64,000 nucleotides of DNA, taken from Xanthoparmelia taractica. Its lineage: Eukaryota; Ascomycota; Lecanoromycetes; Lecanorales; Parmeliaceae. Positions within the stretch are counted from its first letter, which is position 1; each line of letters begins with the position of its first letter. The notes beneath the pieces were generated by a model that saw nothing but the letters and a program-made list of their open reading frames with translations, was not told the DNA's origin and searched no databases. A program made the translations under genes and the position numbers. The stretch is taken from NCBI GenBank assembly GCA_033085395.1, contig JANQBS010000051.1, positions 62,001 through 126,000 of the forward strand, in the 5' to 3' direction. Shown here one piece after another: positions 53,042 to 64,000 of the stretch.

Positions 53042-55600
53042 CTATGACGATAGACCTCGTTTCTCAGACTCGCTGAAGAATATAATCATTCGCCAGAGTT
53101 TCTTCACAAGTACTTCTGCTTCTTCATCCAAAGCCTATAATGGATGTCAGCATGTCTCCTGCAATTTGATCGTGCATGGCTTACCCCTTCTAATTCTCCC
53201 ACAAGAGCTTGAGGTCCACCTCTCCTTCGAACATGATCCTCGACAACCTCAACTAACATCTGCTCCTGCACCCCAAGATATTCGACAATCTTCTTCTCCA
53301 CGAAGGGTTTGAGCTGTTCGCCAAGAACAGTCTCGTCAACAAATTCCCACTTGACCGGCCACTTCCATAACCCATCTTTATCTGAAGGGATATCTGCGGC
53401 CAATTGTCGTGCAGCTTGCGCTCTCTCTTCTTCGGTAAGACCCATTGCATCAGCTGCATTATCGAACTTGATGGGAATCAGTGTCCTCTTCGCAGAGCTG
53501 TCTGCCTCCTCTTCGTCTTCAAGTAGGCCTTCAACTTCAGCAACTGTTCGTCGGCCTGTCGCAGCTGCTTGCGCCTTTTGAGCTGCAGCGCCTAAAGAAA
53601 GCTTGAAGCGCTGTGGTTCACGAGGTGCCTTGATGTCCAGCTCCATTGCTTGTCGGTTTAGGAAATCATCTGCCATGCCTCTCGCTTGTTCTCTCTGCTG
53701 GGCATCCCTGGCCTTCTCCTTTTCTTCTGCGTTTCGATCCGAATCATCCATATTCGACTCTCTATTCCTGAACGTAGCGCGATTTCTGATCCACATGCTC
53801 CGGTCCACGTAATATTCCTCGACTTTGCGACTGGCTTCAGCATCATCGTTCCATTCTCTCAGACGCTTAGCTACAGCCTCTTTTTCAGCTGCTTTTTGCG
53901 CTTGCTCTTCCTTGTCTCTGGCCTTCTCTCTTTCCACAGCGGCCGTTCGACTTCGCTCGCGGTTCAACCATCTTCGCCGCTGGTCCTGATACATTTTCTC
54001 TTGCTCCGCTAGCTTCTTCTCCATTTTCCGCCTTTCAATCTCTTCGTCGCTAGCATCACTGTCCTCATCCTCTCGGTCGATGAAGCCAGCAGCGCCTGCA
54101 CCATTGATACCGCTTCCATTTACGAACGTAACTCCCTTTTGGTAATCTCGTGGCATCTGAGATTCCGTATAGCCTTTGGGCCCAGCAGGAGCATTCGGTA
54201 CACCTCTATCTCTTGGGCCGACTGGAATACCATTGGCGCCACCAGCAGGACCGCTTGGTGCTGACAGAGGAGGAGATGCAAGACGACTTGGTCTGGACTG
54301 ATTCATGTTTCGGCGCCTCTCCATTGCCTCTAGCTCTTCCTCTCGTCTCAGACGCTCCATGTCTCGCCGGGTGCTACGATCGCGGAAGGCCTGTATCTCC
54401 TTGGCGACGGTCTCACGCATCTCGGCTGGGATATCAGATAGCTCATCATCCGCCGAGAGGGGGATGGTTACAACCTCGGCATCTGGCTTTCCGTCACCAT
54501 TCTGCATCGAGTAGTCACCATCACGATCCACATTCGACATATCGTTCGTTTGAATAGGTGCTGAAGGGTGGGTGAGATCTGCAAGGACTCCTGCAAGAGC
54601 ACTTTTGGCTGCATCCAGGCGTAGCTGAGCTTGTATTGGGTCTTGGTCAGCTCGTGATGCCTCCCATTGCTCGAGATAGTTGTATGAGGCGTCGTCAATA
54701 TTGACCTAGTATAGACTTTAGCAAGGGCCGTAGACACTAGTTGTTCGAAAAGATATCACCAATAATTTGCTCTTCTCCACTTTCACATCTTCACCGTCTT
54801 CCTCCTTCTTGATGCCATTGACAGCTTGTGGCTTGACGGGTACTTCGACTTCTTTCAGCACCTCTACGGCCGTAGCAAGACTTTCAGGATCTTCGTACTC
54901 TGCAAAGCCAAATCTGCACGCTTTGTTGTCTGCATCCGTTGCTCTGATCCAGCGCCTCAGGTTTCCGGCACACTGTAAGATTCGTTCTATTCCTTCGTCT
55001 CCACCCACGCCTTCTGTTATGCCTCCGACGAAAATCGTTCTGACAATTTCTTCTTTCGTAGGTGGCACCAACTGCATCATGCTCTCTCGGACAGCTTGTC
55101 GTTGTGCGTCCATGCCCTGGCCAGCCCCTAAACCTGGGCGAGCTGATCTGGCCTCTGACTCTCGCCGCGGTTCGTTCCCTAAAGGCATGGCTGGCTTAGA
55201 TGGACCAGTAGTACCGAGGCGTATGACAGGTGCATTGAAATTGATGTTGGGCATATTGGCCGGCGGTTGAAAGCTGGAAGGGAAGCCACCTGGTCGGCCT
55301 GGTTGCTGGTTATTTGCCTGCATACCTGGAGGAGGAGCTGTGCCCGGTGCAGCTACAATCTATTAGCACACGCTGTAAAACGCAGTGATTGAGGCCTACC
55401 TGTTCCGGGAGGAGCTCCCATCCCCGGCGGAGCGCTGCCCCCAGGGAAGCCCCCAAAGGCTGGGGGACGGCCATAGCCAGGTGCACCTGAATGCTAGTTT
55501 AGCGATTTGAAGGCAAATTGAGCGGGATCAGTCCCAGAATTCAGATCCTGGATTTTGAGAAAATGTTCGGAAGGGTCATCATACCTTGGTAGCTGTACAT
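53042..55600 (-). CDS. RBM25/Snu71-like splicing factor (RRM + PWI)
   Basis: A U1 snRNP-associated splicing regulator, nuclear. Exons 55600..55585, 55486..55400, 55352..54760, 54705..53185 and 53134..53042 give 769 aa in frame; introns are 47-98 nt. N-terminal Pro/Gly-rich tail (GYGRPPAFGGFPGGSAPPGMG), then an RRM (TIFVGGITEGVGGDEGIERIL ... ACRFGFAEYEDPESLATAVEVL), KLLVNIDDASYNYLEQW after it, a long acidic/basic coiled helix rich in Glu/Arg (EEIERRKMEKKLAEQEKMYQ) and a C-terminal PWI domain (KWPVKWEFVDETVLGEQLKPFVEKKIVEYLG ... ALDEEAEVLVKKLWRMIIFFSESEKRG). The last exon supplies the final PWI helix. The 16 nt first coding exon starts MYSYQ; a further 5' exon cannot be excluded since an acceptor-like CACAG stands just upstream. 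Confidence 0.92.
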
Positions 55601-55909
55601 TGGAAGCTGTGAAAAAGAAACTAAGTTTTTCAGAAAGTCGTATCAATGGCTCCCCGTCAGTACCAATGTCGGCGCCTTGTTCGAAATGTTGTTGGCCTCG
55701 GCGTAGATGCAGAATCAAGAACCTCAAGCCTCGTTGGAGTTTGAGCCAAGACCACCTCGGCACGGCAAAACGTATTCCCGAGAATGTCTCTATCGAGTTG
55801 ATGTTATCCCATTCACTCGTCCAAGCCCACAAGCCATTGACATTCGTGACCGCTGAGTATTGTTATCTCGAATATGCAACCTGTATGTTAACTGGATCAG
55901 AGTTTAGTT
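55601..55909. promoter_or_regulatory. Divergent promoter RBM25-like/bS21m
   Basis: 309 bp between starts. A minus-strand frame here (to 55832) probably belongs to the RBM25-like 5' UTR or intron rather than a gene. Confidence 0.5.
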
Positions 55910-56752
55910 ATGGAGTTTCGACTGCTTAGCGATGCTCTACTGAGATCTCGGATGTCACCACTACTTTCCTTTCTCGCACCTTCAATCTCTCCACTCTCGC
56001 GGTCGGCAATGGCTTCTCCACAAATGCGATTGCTCGTGCCTAAATCGCCAAGGTACAGAACCTCGAATATGCATACTACATCTAGCCAGCGCGCCGAATC
56101 ATCCGCCAGCGATGCCGACCTCGACTTCCTTAAGGACAAGCCTGAGTCAAAGCCCAGGCAAACATTTCGAGCTCCGTTCCCGCCCAAAAGGCGTCCAGAT
56201 GATGTAGTTGGGAATCAGGTGAACAGGCTGCTTGAATCAACTTTCCGAAGCCCCACTATAGCCAAAAGAAAGCCCTCCGAACGAGCTGACGAGTCCTCGG
56301 ATGTAATGATCGAAACCGCTTTCCAAAATTCCGTTCGCAGCCGCGACCCCAGTATATATCAATACGACATCGCGGGAAAAATGCAGTTTCCTCCTCAAGG
56401 CACGGTTGGCGCGGGCGAACCCACAATCATCTCCCCTGATGCGTATCGAACCCTAGAAAACACACAAAGGCTACCCAAACGAGCCAAACGGACAGTCCGG
56501 TCACGCTCGGCAGTTGGACGTACCATTGAGGTTAACCCGGACAGAGGGGTGGATGTTGGACGTGCATTGAAGAGTTTAGAAGTTGCTTGTGCTGTCAACA
56601 AGGTCAGGCAGGACCAGTCACGTCAGCGGTTCCATGAAAGACCGGGTATGAAACGAAAGAGATTGGAGAGTGAGAGGTGGAGAAAGATGTTCAAGGAGAG
56701 CTTTCGGGCTACAGTGATGAGGGTGAAGGAAATGAGGAGGAAAGGGTGGTAA
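55910..56752 (+). CDS. MRP21: Mitochondrial small-subunit ribosomal protein bS21m (Mrp21)
   Basis: A mitoribosome small-subunit protein. The single exon encodes 280 aa from the ATG at 55910. The N-terminal ~50 residues are Arg/Ser/Leu-rich with no acidic residues beyond the start, a typical matrix-targeting presequence. A long disordered middle follows. The bS21 domain is C-terminal: GRTIEVNPDRGVDVGRALKSLEVACAVNKVRQD ... RQRFHERPGMKRKRLESERWRKMF, with the basic tail RVKEMRRKGW. This matches the fungal family, in which the S21 fold sits at the end of a much longer protein than bacterial S21. Confidence 0.9.
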   Translation: MEFRLLSDALLRSRMSPLLSFLAPSISPLSRSAMASPQMRLLVPKSPRYRTSNMHTTSSQRAESSASDADLDFLKDKPESKPRQTFRAPFPPKRRPDDVVGNQVNRLLESTFRSPTIAKRKPSERADESSDVMIETAFQNSVRSRDPSIYQYDIAGKMQFPPQGTVGAGEPTIISPDAYRTLENTQRLPKRAKRTVRSRSAVGRTIEVNPDRGVDVGRALKSLEVACAVNKVRQDQSRQRFHERPGMKRKRLESERWRKMFKESFRATVMRVKEMRRKGW

Positions 56753-57500
56753 GGGGGGAAAAGAATTTTAGTGTAATGACACTGCTGCTTGGTTGATACA
56801 GACATAGAGACGACGATGTATAGCATTGGTGGCGCTTTCTGAGCTCTGACTTCGTCGAAGAATGGCATGTAAAGGGTAAGTTCACAGAAATACATCTACT
56901 GCCTGGCTGGTTGTCGGCTTGACGACTGCTCTTTATGGCAGAATTTCAAGCAGACATAGCATCTATGAAATGCAAGGCCATTGCATTACATACCGTTATT
57001 GATTGATTCTGACAAGACTGAAATTTGCGACAGCCGCCCAGTAGCTACAGATCAATTTTGTCACACATCCTGAACTTCAATGGACAGACGGTAGACCTTA
57101 GCTCGAAAGCGACGATATCTGCTTTTCGGAAAGAAGAAAGCTCATGGCAAAAAAAGAAGTCTGAATCTATTGGCGAGGGGATATCCTTTCTACCTGCCTG
57201 ATCCGGCTTAAGGACGGGACTCGTGTAACCTGGAGCTGAAGGATTTCCTGCTGGTACCTCGTACCTGCTTCTCGCCTGCTTGCTTGGACCAACTTCTCCG
57301 GTGGCAACTCACACAGGCTTCCTCTGTCACCACTGTGGGTCACGTTAAGTGGTGAATCAGTCGTGGATCTCGATGGGATCAACATGCAGGCAGTCGCTAG
57401 GTGCTTTTTCCCTACACCAAACTCCCTAAAAAGTCGTTCAATCATCTCCTTAAATTCTTATTCCAAAAGACAGTGGCCTTGTTGAAGAATACTGTAGCAT
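56753..57500. other. Intergenic, no gene seen
   Basis: 3' flank of bS21m and promoter of the SurE-like gene. Frames at 56623-56895 and 57167-57445 (minus) have no domain. Confidence 0.5.
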
Positions 57501-58592
57501 ATGCTTTTCCTCAAAATGCGTTTCCCAACCGCCCATACCGTGACCTCTCTCCTTCCCCTACTCCCCCTCAGCTCCATCGCCCTTAACATCATCGTGAACA
57601 ACGACGATGGTTTCGGCTCCGCCAATATTCGCGAACTGTACCGCCTCCTCAATGCCGCTGGTCACAATGCCTGGATCGTCGCACCCGTCTCCAACCAATC
57701 AGGGAAAGGAGGCACCGCAGTCTATACGACCGAAGCAAACTTGACCGCACCCTCCGAATACGGCCTTATCCCCAAAGGCGCCCCTAGCTTTGGCACTGAT
57801 CCTAACGACTCCCATATCTGGTACTACAACGGTACGCCCGCGACCTGCACATTCTTCGCTCTGGATTATGTCGTGCCCAACTACTGGAACGGCACCAAGC
57901 CGGACCTCCTTCTCTCTGGGCCCAATTTTGGCACCAATCTAGGCCCCTTCCTGTACACGCTCTCCGGCACAATAGGCGCCACATACGCCGCCGTCGAGCG
58001 CTCTCTTCCGGCCATCGCATTCTCCGGCGGTAACGGCGGTCAGCGCTCCTACAAAGAGATCAACCAAACCACCCCCTCTGGCCACCCCGATCCCGCTACC
58101 ATCGACGCCCAGCTCTCGGTTTCACTGGTCAATCAACTCGCTAAACAAGGCAACAAATCCCAATTACTACCTTTCGGCTATGGCCTGAGTGTCAATTACC
58201 CCGAAATCACCTCCCTCAAGAACGCCGATTGCGTGGACCCGCCGTTCATCCAAACGCGCGTGACTGGCGGCGCGGAAGTCGACACCGCCGTCTACGATCC
58301 CGCCACTGGCCTTTTCAGCTATGGCTCGATTTTTCCCACTGGAGTCAACGCGTGTATCAACGGCGACTGCTCCCTGCCTGGTGAGACGACCGTTGTCAAC
58401 AGTGGATGCTTTAGCTCCGTCAGCGTGTTCACCGTCGACTATGATGCGCCGAACCCGGGGAGCGGACAGGTGAGGAAGCTTTTTGTGCCGCTAGTCAAGT
58501 ACCAGAACGCGACAGAAAATTCGGCGACGAGTACGCGGAAACTACGCTCTCGGTCAAGTAAGTACAAGAGACTGGTGGGGAATTTGGCCTGA
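57501..58592 (+). CDS. Secreted SurE-like 5'/3'-nucleotidase (acid phosphatase)
   Basis: A metal-dependent phosphatase of the SurE family, here with a secretion signal. The single exon encodes 363 aa. Starts at 57501 (MLFLKM) or 57516 (MRFPTAH) both lead into a signal peptide (VTSLLPLLPLSSIALN). The active-site strand IIVNNDDGFGSANIRELYRLL gives the paired aspartates, followed by IVAPVSNQSGKGG and LLLSGPNFGTNLG, the conserved Asn/Ser loops. Several N-x-S/T sites and paired cysteines in the last third fit an extracellular enzyme. The C terminus is basic (RKLRSRSSKYKR). Likely role: scavenging phosphate from nucleotides (inference). Confidence 0.9.
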   Translation: MLFLKMRFPTAHTVTSLLPLLPLSSIALNIIVNNDDGFGSANIRELYRLLNAAGHNAWIVAPVSNQSGKGGTAVYTTEANLTAPSEYGLIPKGAPSFGTDPNDSHIWYYNGTPATCTFFALDYVVPNYWNGTKPDLLLSGPNFGTNLGPFLYTLSGTIGATYAAVERSLPAIAFSGGNGGQRSYKEINQTTPSGHPDPATIDAQLSVSLVNQLAKQGNKSQLLPFGYGLSVNYPEITSLKNADCVDPPFIQTRVTGGAEVDTAVYDPATGLFSYGSIFPTGVNACINGDCSLPGETTVVNSGCFSSVSVFTVDYDAPNPGSGQVRKLFVPLVKYQNATENSATSTRKLRSRSSKYKRLVGNLA

Positions 58593-59454
58593 TGCGGTAT
58601 TTTGGAGCTTAGGGGAGATAATGAATGTAGATAAAAGACATGAATAGATGAGTGGAGTAAGTCGCATGCTGAGAAATGTAATATATTGAGACCAAGACGC
58701 TCAATTACCTGCTTTGGACCACGATAATATCATTGCTCAACCGCTGTGAGCACATCAGCCACAAACATCCCCTTTCTGTTGCAAATGTGGATGACGGATG
58801 GTTTGCAGCTACTGAAAAATCTGACTACATACAAGCGATAGGGCTGAGTAGTGCCAAATTCCAACACATCTCCTCCCCCCCTCCCTTCCCCACCAACGCA
58901 AACAAATTCTCGCCTCCAATACTCCTTTTCTCCCTACCCAAATATCCCCCCTTCTCCTTCCTTCCCAATAAAGCTAAGCTACACTTCCTCCATACCATAC
59001 TCTCCGCCTTTTGTATCTCGATTCAATTCGACTCGACACTGCACTATACGACACCACAGCCAGCTTCTACACTACAGAGTCTACGGTAATTATACCGCTT
59101 TCCCATGTATGGCATGATACGTGTAACGCTCACACAGATGGATTTATGTGTAGCGTGAAGAAGGTTGACACGAAGATAAGGAAAAGAAGGGAGAAAATGG
59201 ATAGAATGAACAGGATGGACAAAATGTATAGACGGGGAAATTCTGCTATCAAATGCTTACTAGATAAGCCTGCTGGAGGTATAGATTATTTTGTAAAGTG
59301 ATCCGTACAGACTGGTGCCCGGAATGCTTTATAGATGTAGATAGCCACCGCTGGCTGAAACCGAAAATGGTCATTACTCATACAGTCATTACACTAGGAC
59401 CCATGACATGTGGCCGTCCCATGTTGAAAATGCTCTCCGAGTCGTGGTCGTGAT
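58593..59454. other. Intergenic, no gene seen
   Basis: Convergent 3' flanks of the SurE-like gene and FOL1. Pyrimidine-rich near 58860-59000; frames at 58733-59301 are low-complexity and unsupported. Confidence 0.5.
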
Positions 59455-62033
59455 TCAGACCCTCCAAATGGCATCCGCCATCGCCACCACCTGCCCCATT
59501 TCCCTCACATCATGCACCCTAACCACATCAGCACCTCCCTGTACCGCCGCAGCGACCGTCGCCGCGGTACCCCATTTCCTCTCCTTTGCTTCCTCGACCC
59601 CCGTGACCTTCCCAATAAAGCCTTTCCTACTCGCGCCGACAACCCAAGGAAACCCCCTCAGGCCTTCAAAGTCTCTCAGTTCCGAGAATCGGCGGAGGAG
59701 CTCCAGATTCTGGGCCTGCGTCTTCGCAAACCCTATTCCAGGGTCGAGCATTATGCGCCAACGGCGTATTCCTGCTTTCTCGGCGTCGCGGACGCGTTCG
59801 AGGAGTTCGTTGCCTACGCCGTTGATGACGCCGTTGGGGTAGGAGGTCAGGGTGTTCATGGTTGCCGGGTTGCCGCGCATGTGCATTAAGACGCATGTGC
59901 AACCGAGTCGTGCTATTGTAGGCAACATTTCGGGATCTAGCTGGCCAGCAGAGACGTCATTGATGATATCTGCACCTCCTTTGACTGCTTCCACGGCCAC
60001 GAAAGCGCGGTAGGTGTCTACTGAGATTGCCACCGCTTGGAGTGAAGGGTCCGAGCGTATTGCTTTGATGGTGGGCAGTATCCGGGAGAGTTCTTCGTCT
60101 GGAGAAACTTCAGGCGCATGGGGGCGGGTCGACTGACCACCAATGTCGAGGATGGTGACAGGATGTCGTTGGGTTGTGTAAGAACGCAATGTGTCTAGGA
60201 TTGGTCTTGGATCTGCAATTGAGTGAAGACCGCCGTCAGAGAAGGAGTCAGGGGTTAGGTTCAATATGGCCATAAGATGGGTGGGTCGAGTTGGCGATTG
60301 ATTCCGTATTGGAGGGAGTTTTTCTGATATTGGGGTCAAAGGGGATAACGGGTTTGTAGATTTGGGTAGACGGTCAAGGACATCTTGGTACGTAGCGATC
60401 GAATGAGCCGTAGGTGGAACGAAGTTGGGTATGAGACTAACGATACAGTCATTTTCCAACGCTTCGATACAGATGCATGGCATCTTGACTCACTCGCATA
60501 GCGGCCGAAGAACGAATTCACGTTCAAGCATTCTCTTATGGGGTATACACAGACGTGGATTTTCCACCAGCTCGTCGTCGTACAGCAAAATATCCAGGTC
60601 GATGGTACGAGGCCCATTCTCTACAGTCTTCACCCTGCCAAGACCATTCTCGATCAGCTTTAGCTGATCTAGTAAATCCATTGGGCTCAGCGATGTTTCA
60701 ATCTAGCAATGTCAATTTCATCTTGGGCAGACAATAGTATCAGTACTACATACCTCACAAGTACCGTTGATAAACGAATCCTGGGTTTTTAGGTACATTG
60801 GTTCGGTTTCATAAAGACCACTCGTTCGAACTACAGTGAGGCCTCGATAGGCCATCTCTCGGACGGCCAACTCGATCATCTGGACACGATTACCTAGATT
60901 ACTTCCCAGTGCAAGAAATGCTCTGTGCCGCCCACTTTCAAACTCGTTGCTGAGCAAGCTACGCCGAGTCTGCTCGTATTGATGACGCTCTAGCGGTACC
61001 TTGCATAAGGGGAAGGTATCGTTGATGAATTCCCGTTGCATGGATTGGGCCGTTCTTGCTGCTCTGGTTGCGCAATCACCCTGAAAAGCGACTGCATTTC
61101 TCATCGTCACCTCAGCAAATTGAAGGCGTTTGCATGGAGATTGTTTATCGGCCAAGTGGAATAGACATTGTGCGAGCAAAAGTGCCCCACTTTCTGCTGT
61201 GTCACTTTGAGGCTGTTCGACAAATCTTGCTACCTTCTCATGAAGGCCAAATGTTGGGTGAATACGATTGAGGCTATAACGAGAGTAGGGAGTCTTCAAA
61301 CCTGAGAACTGACGGTAGAGTGTCGGTTCACTGCGCTCTACCGTATCTAATTTGATTAAGGTCACATAGTTTGATTCCGGTGATACGGGGATTTGCCATT
61401 CGGTGACAACTTTGAAGCTGTTATCGAGCTCAGCAGCAGGATCTTTCTTGCGAGTATTGAACTTGTTAAACGTGCAGCTTGCTCCAAAGAGATTATCAAT
61501 ATCAAAGTTTCTTCGAATATCTGGTTGAAATCGGAGGCGGGTGGCAATGGCTGCAGGAAATTTGGCTAGGAGATCGGAAGCAAGGCTTTCAGTGATGTCA
61601 TGGATGGAACCAACGGGCGTGGCATGTGCTCGCACCAAGGACTCGACATGAAGCACTTCCGCAGACTTTTCTTTCATATTTGAAGTGTTGTAGGAACCTG
61701 GAGGTGAAAACACGCCAACATCTATTCTGTAGAAATTCGGATTGGCTCGAGGGCCAAAGCGGCTATTGGATCAAATTAGACCCTTCTCTAGAGATAGAGC
61801 AGATGCCAATGCCAATGCCAATGCATCATCCACGCATACCTTGACTCTAAACGGATATTGTTCAGCGAGAACTCCCATTGAGCTGTCCTCAGGCCCCATT
61901 TTGGAACCGATTCTAGAAGGTATGTGCGTTGGGTACGAGTACGATTCAGTAGAGAACGGTCAATAGAAAAAGGACGAAGTACAGAGAGAGCTGAGGTAGG
62001 AGTAGAAAGCGAAAGACCACCGCACCGCATCAT
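59455..62033 (-). CDS. FOL1: Trifunctional folate synthesis protein (DHNA-HPPK-DHPS)
   Basis: Carries dihydroneopterin aldolase, hydroxymethyl-dihydropterin pyrophosphokinase and dihydropteroate synthase; in yeast it is mitochondrial. Exons 62033..61840, 61762..60754, 60702..60494 and 60436..59455 give 797 aa in frame (introns 77, 51 and 57 nt). The first ~40 residues are an Arg/Ser-rich presequence (LRPFSIDRSLLNRTRTQRTYL). The DHNA part spans roughly residues 50-270 and is divergent. HPPK: FLALGSNLGNRVQMIELAVREM ... TEPMY, then GPRTIDLDILLYDD. DHPS: MAILNLTPDSFSDGG, DIGGQSTRPHAPEVS, DPGIGFAKT and GASRKGFIGK. An apparent stop between the HPPK and DHPS parts is removed by the 57 nt intron 3 (GTGAGT...TAG). 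DHPS is the sulfonamide target. Confidence 0.93.
61803..61824. repeat. (TGCCAA)n hexamer in FOL1 intron 1
   Basis: Nearly four TGCCAA units lying inside the 77 nt first intron. Confidence 0.9.
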
Positions 62034-62316
62034 TCAAACATTCAATATAACAATAACATCGTGCCACTACCTTCTCTGTTAGAAGTACTTCACTTTATGA
62101 CAGACACGCTCTTCGCTCTAAAGTAGAATAGCGCACAATAGCGTCGGCCCCGCAAAAAGATACCTCGGCATACTAAAGGTAGATCGTCTTGTCACTGCTT
62201 CATTACTTCTACATTTGTCATCTCGCTCCGTTTCTTTCTTTCCCACACAACAAATCCTGCTTCATTCTACTAAAATCCAAAGACTCACGCCCGTCATAAC
62301 ATAACGCCCGCACAGA
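62034..62316. promoter_or_regulatory. Divergent promoter FOL1/nitronate monooxygenase
   Basis: 283 bp between start codons; both core promoters must lie here. No operator recognised. Confidence 0.55.
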
Positions 62317-63560
62317 ATGGCCTCTCCACGTAGGTCGAACCTTGGGTGTTTCCCGCCTTCCCCCAACCACAAATCTGATACTAATAGTCCTCCCAGAACA
62401 ACTTCGAACCACGGTCACCGACCTCCTCAAAATCAACCACCCAGTCATGCTCGCTGGTATGAACGTAGCCGCTGGTCCAAAACTCGCAGCAGCGGTCACC
62501 AATGCTGGCGGTCTCGGCGTCATCGGGGGCGTCGGCTACACGCCAGATATGCTGCGTGAACAGATTGCCGAGCTCAAGGGATTTCTGAAAAACAAGAATG
62601 CACCCTTTGGTGTGGATCTTTTGATTCCGCAGGTTGGGGGTAACGCGAGGAAGACAAAGTATGCTAGCCTCGTCCCGTCCGTTCAGTTTACAATCCCCTC
62701 TGCATATATATTCCAAAAGCAACGGCTGACCGGAGAATTCGTACAGCTACGACTACACAAAAGGAAAGCTCGACGAATTGGTGACCATAATCATCGACTC
62801 CGGCGCTAAACTCTTCGTCTCCGCCGTCGGCGTGCCCCCAGTCCACGTTGTCCAACGCCTGCATAAAGCGGGAGTCCTCTACATGAACATGATCGGGCAC
62901 CCCAAACACGTGCAGAAATGCCTCGACGTAGGCGCCGATATGATCTGCGCCCAAGGCGGTGAAGGGGGCGGACACACAGGCGACGTGCCTACTACGATTT
63001 TAATCCCGACGGTAGCACAAATGGTCAAAGGGAAGAAAAGCCCAATGACGGGCGATGAGGTGCAGGTCGTAGCGGCGGGAGGACTCTACAACGGACAGAG
63101 TCTCGCAGCAGCTTTGATGCTAGGTGCGAGCGCCGTCTGGATCGGTACCCGATTCGTCTTATCGGACGAAGCCGGCGCGCCAAAGGCCCACCAGGAAGCG
63201 GTGCAGACATCCGGCTTCGACGACAACGTGCGAACCATCATCTTCACGGGCCGCCCCCTGCGCGTCCGCACGAACCCGTACATCCAGAATTGGGAGGAGA
63301 ACCGCGCCTCGGAGATCAAGGAGCTTACGGCCAAGGGCACCATTCCCGTGGAGCATGACTTTGAAACCCTGGGTGATGACATTGACAATGATACCATGGA
63401 TAATGCGAGGCCGTTTTTGATGGGCAAGGCGGCTGCTGTTGTGAATGAGAAGAAGAGCGCAAAGGCCATTGTGGATGAGATGGTTACGGACGCGGTGGCA
63501 TGGCTGGGTAAGGGTGGGGCAATGGTAGTTGGGGGACAGAACGGGAGGAGCAAGTTATAA
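62317..63560 (+). CDS. Nitronate monooxygenase (2-nitropropane dioxygenase family)
   Basis: An FMN-dependent enzyme that detoxifies alkyl nitronates such as propionate-3-nitronate. Exons 62317..62329, 62397..62658 and 62747..63560 give 362 aa in frame. The 13 nt first exon encodes MASP plus one base. TIM-barrel motifs: HPVMLAGMNVAAGPKLAAAVTNAGGLGVIGGVGY, PFGVDLLIPQ, KLFVSAVGVPP, MNMIGHPKHVQKCLDVGADMICAQGGEGGGHTGDVPT (FMN phosphate and catalytic His region) and VAAGGLYNGQSLAAALMLGASAVWIGTRF. The C terminus is EKKSAKAIVDEMV ... NGRSKL. Length and motif order match fungal class I-like enzymes. Confidence 0.94.
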
Positions 63561-63792
63561 ATTTCTTCCTGAGCAAGATGTAAATAGGTCATTATATGGG
63601 TGGAAGATGTTTAGCACGACCATAGACTCTGTGCTTTTCATTGACTGCAAGCAATATATATTCACTGTTGGATAGAACACTGTATTTACCATAGCCAGAG
63701 AAAGAATTACCTTATCCAACAAGGCGGACGGACCGTAAGGTAGTACATCCACTCTCGACACACTTTCCCTACCTACCTACCTACCTACCTAC
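63561..63792. other. Convergent 3' flanks with (CTAC)n
   Basis: No gene. A (CTAC)n run of seven or more units lies at 63767-63797, reaching the stop codon of the next gene. Confidence 0.7.
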
Positions 63793-64000
63793 CTACCACC
63801 ACCGCTCAGACGACGGCGTAGTCTGCGCACCTCCAGTATCCTTCTCCTTCTCCCTCGGCACAGACGCATTCCTCCCATGATACGGACACTCCCCCGTCCC
63901 GCCAGACTTATGCTTCGGATGCAAAGGACACAATGGACTATTAGGAAAATGCTCCGGCACGCTGACCGCCAGCTCCTCCCTCGTCATCGCCTCCGCCTCA
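63793..64000 (-). CDS. 3' end of an unrecognised gene running off the window
   Basis: The minus-strand frame is open from the window edge to a stop at 63793. The visible C-terminal ~68 residues are polar, with EHFPNSPLCPLHPKHKSGGTGECPYHGRN. The C-x2-H ... C-x2-H arrangement looks like a small zinc-binding or conserved fungal tail motif. The repeated CTAC run overlaps the last codons (WW-stop). I do not recognise the protein; the start lies beyond 64000. Confidence 0.5.
   Translation of the reverse strand, partial: EAEAMTREELAVSVPEHFPNSPLCPLHPKHKSGGTGECPYHGRNASVPREKEKDTGGAQTTPSSERWW

Noticed and set aside
60490..60500. Apparent stop between HPPK and DHPS that would split FOL1 into two genes
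   Set aside because: A 57 nt intron (60437..60493) with GTGAGT and TTAG removes it and keeps frame.
1..64000. CRISPR arrays, tRNA genes, intact transposons, biosynthetic gene cluster
   Set aside because: None recognised by eye; repeats are microsatellites, and no transposase, reverse transcriptase or backbone synthase motifs were seen. tRNAscan-SE and a repeat library search would settle this.

Overview
The window is nuclear DNA from a filamentous ascomycete (Pezizomycotina). Most genes are split by short 45-130 nt introns with GTRNGT donors and YAG acceptors. The gene set is fungal: an FlbA-type RGS protein, a Zn2Cys6 regulator, a trifunctional folate enzyme, MepB and ALG10. I see no sequence specific enough to name a genus. 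No tRNA, rRNA, CRISPR array or intact transposon was recognised by eye. All exon structures were assembled by hand from splice sites and reading-frame continuity, and most close in frame end to end.

Layout. 0.3-3.3 kb: a divergent pair, a hotdog thioesterase and an MFS transporter. 4.6-10.2 kb: ORC4 and an FlbA-like RGS regulator, both on the minus strand. 10.2-18.4 kb: a gene-poor block with only relics, namely a decayed sugar transporter and a frame-broken secreted-protein gene. 18.4-27.4 kb: COPI beta-prime (Sec27), an M3 metallopeptidase, an orphan membrane protein and an orphan hydrophilic protein. 29.3-31.7 kb: a Zn2Cys6 transcription factor. 33.6-35.7 kb: a STEEP1-family protein facing a Cdc4-type myosin light chain. 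36.7-37.2 kb: a monooxygenase relic. 37.3-40.3 kb: PSF2 and ALG10 back to back. 41.4-43.1 kb: a monocarboxylate-type transporter with an antisense MFS fragment at its 3' side. 43.7-50.0 kb: a RecQ helicase facing an augmin HAUS6-like gene. 50.5-52.6 kb: an HD-domain nucleotidase and a GPI-type cell-wall protein. 53.0-56.8 kb: RBM25-like splicing factor and mitoribosomal bS21m, divergent. 57.5-63.6 kb: secreted SurE-like phosphatase, FOL1 and a nitronate monooxygenase. The 3' end of one more gene lies at the right edge.

The genes are mainly housekeeping and do not form a biosynthetic cluster. DNA replication and repair are represented three times (ORC4, PSF2, RecQ), but the genes are far apart and I do not infer a functional cluster. 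Four tight divergent pairs (PSF2/ALG10, RBM25/bS21m, FOL1/nitronate monooxygenase, HAUS6/HD nucleotidase) probably share promoters.

The most unusual items are: decayed transporters and a decayed monooxygenase between intact genes; a possible non-AUG mitochondrial leader on MepB; a start-codon-only exon; a 3n intron in the wall-protein gene; a G-rich minisatellite translated inside an HD enzyme; and an orphan membrane protein with an internal duplication. I found no clear evidence of a wholly new multi-gene system.
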